Source: Manihot esculenta
Lineage: Eukaryota; Streptophyta; Magnoliopsida; Malpighiales; Euphorbiaceae
Assembly (NCBI RefSeq): GCF_001659605.2
Contig: NC_035171.2
Location: 2,982,325 to 3,046,324 of the forward strand
Length of the DNA stretch: 64,000 nt
Direction: 5' to 3'
Shown here: piece after piece, positions 57,116 through 64,000 of the stretch
Numbering within the stretch: position 1 is the stretch's first letter
Layout of the letters: each line of letters begins with the position of its first letter
The notes under the pieces: model-generated
Told to the model about the DNA's origin: nothing
Seen by the model: only the letters and a program-made list of their open reading frames with translations
Database searches by the model: none
Made by a program: the position numbers and the translations under genes

Positions 57116-57790
57116 TGAGTTCATCCAGAACTCAGCCTTTGTGCATTTCAAGCCTCCCAAACCTTTCATATACCCCAAAACAAGCACCCAACTTCTCAAA
57201 CACATGCATACATCCTTAACCATGCACAAAGGAGCTCAAACAAGCTTAAACTCCCAAAAACAACATCTAAAGCATACATAGATAGTTTATGACCCACATA
57301 GGCCAAAACCACCAAAACAAACCAAACCTCACATACTCTTTCCCAATCATGCATACTCTCTCCCATAAGCTCAAGGGGCTTGAAAACTGACCTAAACCCC
57401 AACACAAACATCACATGAACATACATTATCATACATTGGGCATAAAACCCACATAAACCCTAACATGCATATCTACCCATACTCAACCATCAAAACCGCT
57501 TAAAACTCACTTAAAACTTCATGAAACGTAAAGAAAAGCATAGATCCACACTTACCTCTTGAAGATCGAGGGTTTGTGCGAGCTCTAACTTGGAGATGGG
57601 AGGAAACTACTCCTTGGGTCTCCAAGCTCCCAAAACTTTGATCTAAGCTTGAAAACTCTTCAAAACAACCATGGAACTCATAAAAATATGAAGGAGATGA
57701 AGAGAAAACATGAAAATGACCAAAGGAGGACATGAACACACCTGAGCTCGAGAATGGGGAGAAATCTCGCCCATTTTCGGTCTGAGGGGC

Positions 57791-57797
57791 TTTTATA
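57791..57797 (-). promoter_or_regulatory. TATA box, E4 5' LTR
   Basis: TATAAAA on the minus strand; it would drive the E4 transcript. A palindrome cluster lies upstream in element orientation (57816-57980). Confidence 0.77.
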
Positions 57798-58174
57798 GGT
57801 GGCCAGCCAAACCTCCTTCGGCGGCCTAACATGCATGCAAAACACCCCCATGTTCGGCGGCCGAACTTGAGGTTCGGCGGTCGAACCTGGTTTGTTCAAA
57901 CATAGCTTTCGGGGGCCAAAAGCACTCCCGAAACCTTCCCATGTTCGGCGGCCGAACTTCACTTTCGGCAGCCGAACCTGGCAAAAACCTCCTTGGTCTT
58001 TTCTTTTCAAAACTCAAATCTTTTTCATTTAAAACCATGAAATCAGTAAAAAATCATTTTAGAAATCACATTTTACCCCTCTAGAAGACTCTGGCATCAT
58101 CAAAATTCCATATTCCAACGGAGATTCCGCCGAAAGGTAGGGATTCCGATGCCGGAATCTAGCTGGGTATTACA

Positions 58175-58179
58175 GAATA
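58175..58179. repeat. E4 target site duplication, right
   Basis: GAATA, matching 48723-48727. Confidence 0.93.
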
Positions 58180-61100
58180 TGTGCCAACAACCACCCAACT
58201 GATCTATGTCCTTCCCTTCAAGAGGAGGACCAGCAAGTCAATGCTGTTGGAGGTTTTAATGGACAAAGAATGTATGATCCCTATGCAAATACTTACAATC
58301 CAGGTTTGAGGGACCATCCAAATTTCAGTTATGCAAGGGGACAGCAATATCCAAGTTACCAGCAAAGAAACCAAGCTCAAGCTGCACCTCAGAATTCTAA
58401 TGCATCTCTTGAAGAGATTGTGAAAAATTTGGCAAATACTGTGCAGAATCTTGAGAAACAAATGGGGCAAATGGCTTCATCCTTAAACAAAATTGAATCA
58501 CAAGGAAAGCTACCTTCCCAAACTGAGATAAATCCAAGGCAAAATGCTAGTGCCATCACATTGAGGAGTGGAAAGGAGTTGCAAGACAATAGGGCTGAAA
58601 AAGTGCAAAAACAGGGCATGGAAGAAATTCTGCCAGAAAGTGATCAGGGCAGTGATCTGCCCAGTTTGCTCGTTGAAACTGACCCGATCGCTGGGCAAAC
58701 TAAGCTGTCCAACAGTGATTTGCCCAATTCTCCAGAGAAGGCAGAAAGTGATTTGCCCAAATCAACAGACCAGGCAGAATCCAGTCAAAGGCAGAAACAG
58801 CAACCTATGGAGAAATTCAAGATACCTCCTCCCTTCCCAAAGAGATTTGCAAGGTCCCAAAAGGAGAAAGAAGAAAAAGAGATACTTGAGACACTCCGCA
58901 AGGTGGAAATCAACATTCCCCTACTTGATGCTGTAAAGCAAATCCCAAGGTATGCCAAGTTTCTCAAAGAGCTGTGCACCAACCGAAGGAAACTTGCTGA
59001 ACGTGAAAAGGTAAGTGTGGGGGAGTGTGTTTCAGCTGTCATCCAAAGGAAACTACCAGTCAAATGCAAAGATAGAGGAATGTTTGCGGTTTCATGCAAA
59101 ATAGGCAATGTGGGAATAAAGAAGGCCATGTGTGACCTTGGAGCTTCAATAAATGTCATGCCTCTGTCTATTTTTAACTTGTTGAATGCAGGTACACTCA
59201 AGGGCACCAGCATTATAATCCAATTGGCTGACCGATCCATTGTCTACCCCAAGGGAGTGCTAGAAGATGTGTTGGTACAAGTGGACCAATTAGTCTTTCC
59301 AGCAGATTTTTATGTTATTGACATGGAGGAAGACAAGAGCAACACCACCTCTGATATCTTACTTGGGAGACCATTCTTGAGCACAGCAAGAACAAAAATT
59401 GATGTGCATGATGGCACATTGACTATGGAGTTTGAAGGGGAAGTTATCAAATTTAATGTTTATGATGCCATGAAATTCCCCAATGATGTTTCTCATGTTT
59501 ATGGCCTTGATGTTATTGATAATTTAAGTCAAGAAGTTTTTTATTTTGATCAAGAAAACTTACTTTATGAAAGTCTTTGCAGGAGAGGAGAAGTGGACAG
59601 CAACATCTCTGAAGAAGACAAAACAGCAGACTGTTGTAACTTGCTGGATGTGGGTGATTTGCCCAGTGATTTGCCCAGAACACCAGAAAATCTGCTCAAA
59701 TCACAGCTCAAATCGGACAGCAGGCAGACAGAAAACCAGCAGACAGAAAATGCACCAGAACTGAAACCCTTGCCTAACCACCTCAAATACGCCTACTTAG
59801 GAGCTGGAAATACGCTTCCAGTAATCATCTCCAACCAGCTCAGCCAAGAAGAAGAGGAAAAGCTCCTGGATGTGTTGAGGAGACACAAGAAGGCAATTGG
59901 GTGGACATTGGAGGACATAAAGGGTATCTCACCCTCAACATGCATGCATCGGATACTTATGGAGGATGAGTGCAAACCTGTTCGTGAGGCACAAAGAAGG
60001 CTGAATCCACCTATGATGGAGGTTGTAAAGAAGGAGATTGTGAAACTCCTAGACATTGGGGTAATCTACCCCATTTCTGACAGTAAATGGGTGAGTCCCA
60101 TCCATGTGGTACCAAAGAAGACCGGGATTACCATTGTCCCTAATTCTGAAGGAGAGCTAGTACCCACTCGTGTACAAAATGGGTGGAGAGTTTGCATGGA
60201 CTACAGGAAGCTCAACACAGCCACAAGGAAGGACCACTTTCCCTTGCCCTTCATGGACCAAATGCTTGAGAGACTTGCTGGAAAAAGCCATTACTGCCTC
60301 CTAGATGGATATTCGGGTTTTTATCAAATCCCCGTTGCACCTGAAGATCAAGAGAAGACCACTTTCACATGCCCATTTGGCACCTTCGCATTTAGGAGGA
60401 TGCCCTTCGGTCTTTGCAATGCACCAGCCACCTTCCAAAGGTGCATGATGAGCATTTTTTCTGACTATGTGGAGAGGATCATTGAAGTCTTCATGGATGA
60501 CTTTACGGTGTATGGCAACTCATTCCATGAATGCCTAGCCAACTTGGAGAAGATACTTCAAAGGTGTTTGGAGACAAACTTGGTTCTCAACTATGAGAAG
60601 TGCCACTTCATGGTCAGCCATGGCTTAATCTTAGGCCATATTGTTTCAGCAAAAGGGATTGAGGTGGACAAAGCCAAAATTGACACCATCAAAAATCTGC
60701 CCTACCCAACCAGCATTAGGGAGATTCGATCATTCCTTGGACATGCTGGTTTTTACAGGAGGTTTATCAAGGATTTTTCTAAAATAACTCAGCCTCTTTG
60801 CAGATTGTTACAGCAGGATGTACCCTTCAAATTTGATGACAGCTGCAAATCAGCCTTTGATTTGATCAAATCACTCCTAATCTCTGCCCCAGTCATCCAG
60901 CCACCTGATTGGACCCTTCCATTTGAGATCATGTGTGATGCCAGCAACTTTGCTGTAGGTGCAGTATTGGGACAGCGTATAGGTAACTCTCCTCATGTCA
61001 TTCACTATGCCTCACGCACCCTAGATGCTGCACAATGCAATTATTCCACCACGGAAAAAGAGTTGTTGGCTGTTGTGTTTGCATTGGAAAAGTTTAGACC

Positions 61101-62655
61101 CTACCTACTTGGTACAAAGGTGATTATATACTCAGATCATGCTGCAATAAGGTATTTAATCAAGAAAAAGGAGTCCAAACCTAGGCTGGTGAGGTGGATA
61201 TTGCTGTTACAGGAGTTTGACTTGGAGATCCGTGACAAGAAAGGCAAGGAGAACCTTGTGGCTGATCACCTCAGCAGAATTCTGACCGAGATGGAGACAT
61301 GCCCCATCAATGAGACCTTCCCTGATGAGCACCTCTTTGCTGTCCAAGAAGAGGAACCATGGTATGCTGATATTGTTAATTTCCTTGCCATAGGTGATTT
61401 GCCCACTGATTTGCCCAAACACATAAGAGACAAGATCAAGAAAGAGGCAAGGTATTATGTGTGGGATGAGCCTTACCTATGGAAGCATTGTGCAGACCAA
61501 GTCATAAGGAGATGCATCCCAAACCATGAGATCACATCTGTCCTAACTTTCTGCCACTCTTACAGCTGTGGAGGTCACTTTGGGCCACGCAAGACAGCCT
61601 TGAAAGTCCTTGAAAGTGGATTATTTTGGCCTAACATATTTAGAGATGCTTATTTATTTTGTAGGTCATGTGCAAGATGCCAACAAACAGGAAACCTTGG
61701 CAAAAGAAGTGAAATGCCACAAGCACCCATCATGGTGTGTGAAATCTTTGACATATGGGGCATTGACTTCATGGGACCATTCCCACCTTCCTTTGGCAAC
61801 ACCTACATACTACTTGCTGTGGATTATGTGTCCAAGTGGATTGAGGCCAAAGCAACAAGAGCTGATGATGCAAAAACAGTGGGTGATTTTGTAAAATCCC
61901 ACATTTTCTCAAGATTTGGACTGCCCAAAGCCATAATCAGTGACCGAGGCACCCATTTTTGCAACAAGGTAGTAGAAACTCTCCTCAAGAAGCACCATAT
62001 CATCCATAGAACATCTACTGCCTATCATCCTCAAACAAATGGGCTGGCTGAAGTATCAAATAGGGAGATCAAGTCCATCTTGGAGAAAACGGTCTGCCCA
62101 AATCGCAAGGACTGGAGTACACGCCTCAATGATGCCTTATGGGCATATAGAACAGCATATAAAACTCCAATTGGGATGTCTCCATATAGGCTGATTTATG
62201 GGAAAGCATGCCATCTACCTGTGGAACTTGAACATAAAGCCTATTGGGCTGTGAAGAGCTGCAATCTTGATGAAAAAGAGACTAGAGTTCACAGAAAATT
62301 GCAAATACAAGAGCTTGAGGAGGTTCGGCGTGATGCATATGAAGCTTCATGGGATTACAAAGCAAAGACCAAAGCCTTCCATGACAAAAATATCTCCAGA
62401 AAACACTTCCAGGTTGGTGATAAGGTCTTACTTTTTGATTCCAGGTTTAAAATATTCCCTGGAAAGCTTCGGTCTAGGTGGATTGGGCCATTCTTGGTTG
62501 AGCATGTTTATCCACATGGAGCTGTTGACATACGGAGTCCACAAACAAGCAAAGTTTTCAAGGTTAATGGGCATCGTTTGAAGAGATTCTATGAAGGTTT
62601 TACTGTCCATGTTGTGGAGGAGGTTCCCTTGGATCCCCCTTCCCAAGACTGCTGA
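58180..62655 (+). CDS. Athila gag-pol, part 2 (PR-RT-RH-IN)
   Basis: 1491 codons in frame with 47627-48727. Order: the end of the zinc knuckle ([10 protein letters not shown]); a Gln/Asn-rich linker with a coiled-coil-like [23 protein letters not shown] repeats; protease with [13 protein letters not shown] (about 59130; Leu replaces the usual Thr/Ser of DTGA); RT with VPKKTGI (60110) and [10 protein letters not shown] (60490); RNase H with [13 protein letters not shown] (60932) and VADHLSRIL; an integrase zinc site ([10 protein letters not shown]...CARCQQTG, 61555-61690), core [13 protein letters not shown] (61755), SDRGTHF (61940) and [11 protein letters not shown] (62020); and a C-terminal [16 protein letters not shown] fold. 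No stop or frameshift seen. An ATG at 58270 opens the visible frame, but the true start is 47627. Confidence 0.92.
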   Translation, partial: CANNHPTDLCPSLQEEDQQVNAVGGFNGQRMYDPYANTYNPGLRDHPNFSYARGQQYPSYQQRNQAQAAPQNSNASLEEIVKNLANTVQNLEKQMGQMASSLNKIESQGKLPSQTEINPRQNASAITLRSGKELQDNRAEKVQKQGMEEILPESDQGSDLPSLLVETDPIAGQTKLSNSDLPNSPEKAESDLPKSTDQAESSQRQKQQPMEKFKIPPPFPKRFARSQKEKEEKEILETLRKVEINIPLLDAVKQIPRYAKFLKELCTNRRKLAEREKVSVGECVSAVIQRKLPVKCKDRGMFAVSCKIGNVGIKKAMCDLGASINVMPLSIFNLLNAGTLKGTSIIIQLADRSIVYPKGVLEDVLVQVDQLVFPADFYVIDMEEDKSNTTSDILLGRPFLSTARTKIDVHDGTLTMEFEGEVIKFNVYDAMKFPNDVSHVYGLDVIDNLSQEVFYFDQENLLYESLCRRGEVDSNISEEDKTADCCNLLDVGDLPSDLPRTPENLLKSQLKSDSRQTENQQTENAPELKPLPNHLKYAYLGAGNTLPVIISNQLSQEEEEKLLDVLRRHKKAIGWTLEDIKGISPSTCMHRILMEDECKPVREAQRRLNPPMMEVVKKEIVKLLDIGVIYPISDSKWVSPIHVVPKKTGITIVPNSEGELVPTRVQNGWRVCMDYRKLNTATRKDHFPLPFMDQMLERLAGKSHYCLLDGYSGFYQIPVAPEDQEKTTFTCPFGTFAFRRMPFGLCNAPATFQRCMMSIFSDYVERIIEVFMDDFTVYGNSFHECLANLEKILQRCLETNLVLNYEKCHFMVSHGLILGHIVSAKGIEVDKAKIDTIKNLPYPTSIREIRSFLGHAGFYRRFIKDFSKITQPLCRLLQQDVPFKFDDSCKSAFDLIKSLLISAPVIQPPDWTLPFEIMCDASNFAVGAVLGQRIGNSPHVIHYASRTLDAAQCNYSTTEKELLAVVFALEKFRPYLLGTKVIIYSDHAAIRYLIKKKESKPRLVRWILLLQEFDLEIRDKKGKENLVADHLSRILTEMETCPINETFPDEHLFAVQEEEPWYADIVNFLAIGDLPTDLPKHIRDKIKKEARYYVWDEPYLWKHCADQVIRRCIPNHEITSVLTFCHSYSCGGHFGPRKTALKVLESGLFWPNIFRDAYLFCRSCARCQQTGNLGKRSEMPQAPIMVCEIFDIWGIDFMGPFPPSFGNTYILLAVDYVSKWIEAKATRADDAKTVGDFVKSHIFSRFGLPKAIISDRGTHFCNKVVETLLKKHHIIHRTSTAYHPQTNGLAEVSNREIKSILEKTVCPNRKDWSTRLNDALWAYRTAYKTPIGMSPYRLIYGKACHLPVELEHKAYWAVKSCNLDEKETRVHRKLQIQELEEVRRDAYEASWDYKAKTKAFHDKNISRKHFQVGDKVLLFDSRFKIFPGKLRSRWIGPFLVEHVYPHGAVDIRSPQTSKVFKVNGHRLKRFYEGFTVHVVEEVPLDPPSQDC

Positions 62656-63157
62656 GCAAGACACTGAAGTCCAGCCCAAGACAGAAAACAGGGCGCTACT
62701 GGGAGGCAGCCCAGAGACAGTGATTTGCCCAGTGATTTGCCCACTGCTTGCCCAAATCGCCGGGCAAATCGACTGAATGTACCATAATCACAAGTGATCA
62801 GGACAGTGATTTGCCCAATTGCCCAGATAATGTGACCAGATCACCGGTCCCATCGCAAAATCAAGCACACCATCAGCAAAGGGCGTGAACAGTACCAGCC
62901 CCGCAACTGCAAAAGAGGAGTGATCTGGCCAAAGTGATTTGCCCACCGCTTGCCCAAATCACTGGGCAAATCACCCTGTCAAGAATCCAGAGGGCCAGCA
63001 TTAAATGATCAGGGCAGTTCACATACCCAAATCACTTTAAGTAGTCTTTTCTTTTATTTCTTTATTTTTTACGCAATTTACTGCTTTTATCTCTTCTTCT
63101 TCTTCAAGATTTCTCTCCTCCGACCACCACTCACCCACCGGCAAACTCAAGACCACC
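62656..63157 (+). other. Athila spacer rich in GTGATTTGCCCA motifs
   Basis: Between pol and the third ORF. Motif copies lie at about 62719, 62731, 62812 and 62934, with inverted copies (CGGGCAAATCG, TGGGCAAATCAC) at about 62760 and 62963. Inverted pairs could form stems. A pyrimidine-rich stretch (63050-63130) precedes the ORF start and could be a splice-acceptor context for a subgenomic message. Confidence 0.65.
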
Positions 63158-64000
63158 ATGGTCCGAATTAAGATGAAGGCCACCGGCGGACCGTTCATGT
63201 GGAAGAAACTAGGGCTGCCGAAACCCATCCCCTATGACAGTGACGATGAAGCGTGGGATACCCCTCCATCAACCACCACCAACACCGAAATGCCACCGGC
63301 TACAAACACAGCAATAGGACGCACCGACTTACCAGCCGTCCAGACATATCGCCGGCAACAGAAACGGCAAAGTACGCCACCACAACCATCCACAATAGCC
63401 CCGTTGGCAACCCCTGCGGGCGAAATGCTACCTGAAGCCACCACTTCCACCGGCTACAGCCAGAAATGGCTGAGAATACAGTCGCCACCTCCGCTACCAA
63501 GATCAGAACCAGAACCTACCATTTCCACACATCCCGCAGGACACAAAGAAAGTGGTACGCCCACTGCCTCCACCAGCGATATGCCCACCGATACGCCCAC
63601 GGACCTGCCAAGTGATATGCCCATTGATGCGCCCAGCAATGCGCCAAACGATAGCGATTTGCCCAGGCCAGCATACCCAGATCACATCGTCAAAGCACTG
63701 ACATTCAACAAAATTTCTGAGCGCACCAGGCTGCTTAAAATCTCATCCCTACCATATCACCCAGGTAAGTATATCCACCATGCCACCCTTGGAGCACTGA
63801 GACTCCATTCCCAGGTACGTTCTCTAATTTCTGCTAATGGCTGGGACACTTTTTTCTTCCTGCGCATGCCCTCCTTCCTTGAACTCACACATGAGTTCTT
63901 CACCACGTTCTATTTTGATAAACCTTCCATGCATAACATACACACACCAGGCACTATTGGATTTAGGTTATTGGGGAAGCGATTTCGCTTATCCCTGCAG
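63158..64000 (+). CDS. Athila third ORF (ATHILA ORF-1-like), runs off window
   Basis: Opens at ATG 63158 (MVRIKMKATGGPFMWKKLG) and remains open for 281 codons to the window end. The N-terminal ~165 residues are low-complexity Thr/Pro/Ala/Ser, ending in degenerate SDMPTDTPTDLP-type repeats that come from the GTGATTTGCCCA motif. From about residue 180 a folded-looking part begins (HIVKALTFNKISERTRLLK, then HHATLGALRLHSQVRSLIS, and FFFLRMPSFLELTHEFFTTF). This resembles the ATHILA ORF-1 / plant transposon protein family found at this place in Athila elements. Such ORFs have been proposed to be envelope-like, but no signal peptide or membrane segment is visible in this part. Function unknown. Confidence 0.8.
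   Translation, partial: MVRIKMKATGGPFMWKKLGLPKPIPYDSDDEAWDTPPSTTTNTEMPPATNTAIGRTDLPAVQTYRRQQKRQSTPPQPSTIAPLATPAGEMLPEATTSTGYSQKWLRIQSPPPLPRSEPEPTISTHPAGHKESGTPTASTSDMPTDTPTDLPSDMPIDAPSNAPNDSDLPRPAYPDHIVKALTFNKISERTRLLKISSLPYHPGKYIHHATLGALRLHSQVRSLISANGWDTFFFLRMPSFLELTHEFFTTFYFDKPSMHNIHTPGTIGFRLLGKRFRLSLQ

Larger units (their letters stand above)
48728..58174 (-). mobile_element. E4: non-autonomous Tekay-type element with near-identical LTRs
   Basis: 9447 bp, minus orientation, perfect target duplication GAATA (48723-48727 and 58175-58179). Both LTRs are 2522 bp and differ by eye at about 20 places (roughly 0.8%). The interior is 4.4 kb: gag is open but pol is heavily mutated and the integrase core is deleted. 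A recent insertion whose pol was probably dead before it moved. Confidence 0.92.
55653..58174 (-). repeat. E4 5' LTR (right side)
   Basis: 2522 bp, same length as 48728-51249. Confidence 0.93.
46151..64000 (+). mobile_element. Athila-type Ty3/gypsy element (interrupted by E4, runs off window)
   Basis: Left LTR 46151-47574, tRNA-Asp-type primer site 47580-47597, gag-pol 47627-48727 continued at 58180-62655, a repeat-rich spacer, and a third ORF from 63158. E4 occupies 48728-58174. The right LTR is not in the window. Protein signatures (WLFYLPPGSITSWADM, YEYWERFKKLC, a VPKKTGI RT block) and an extra ORF after pol identify the Athila lineage. Confidence 0.92.

Overview
This window is plant nuclear DNA, almost certainly from a eudicot. 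Evidence: intron-bearing receptor-kinase exons, a JmjC demethylase exon, plant-type Tekay/Del and Athila Ty3/gypsy elements, a Ty1/copia element, a hAT element and a tRNA-derived SINE. The species cannot be named from sequence alone. It is a retrotransposon graveyard in AT-rich intergenic DNA, and no complete, clearly functional host gene is visible.

Layout. 1-5965: 3' part of an LRR-type receptor-kinase gene (copy 1), a 2.28 kb non-autonomous hAT element carrying a JmjC exon, a decayed minus-strand gypsy fragment with a SINE in it, and a ~475 bp direct repeat around that fragment. 5966-9223: AT-rich DNA. 9224-12765: decayed Ty1/copia element. 12766-17719: AT-rich DNA with (TA)n tracts, a gypsy LTR remnant and an Ogre/Tat-like reverse transcriptase scrap. 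17720-26910: complete Tekay-type element E1 (minus strand, TSD AATTT). 26911-33544: second copy of the duplicated locus (RNase H-like fragments, receptor-kinase copy 2 with a nonsense codon, gypsy remnants).

33545-64000 is a nest at least five layers deep. A truncated minus-strand Tekay LTR is split by E2 (plus, from 34607). The right LTR of E2 is split by E3 (plus, from 43250). The gag gene of E3 is split by an Athila element (plus, from 46151). The gag zinc knuckle of Athila is split by E4 (minus, 48728-58174, TSD GAATA). The right halves of Athila, E3 and E2 lie beyond the window.

How the parts relate. Comparing the two copies of the receptor-kinase locus gives empty sites that prove the hAT and SINE insertions. 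E1 and E4 have very similar LTR pairs, so they moved recently, yet each lacks a key function: E1 has lost the gag zinc knuckle in frame, and E4 has lost the integrase core and a readable pol. This suggests mobilisation in trans by intact relatives. The Tekay LTRs share unusual architecture: clusters of a GGCCGAA palindrome on both sides of the TATA box and a triplicated CCAGG...CCTGG hairpin unit. Athila carries an intact gag-pol frame apart from E4, a third ORF running off the window, and a GTGATTTGCCCA-type motif scattered through both coding and non-coding parts.
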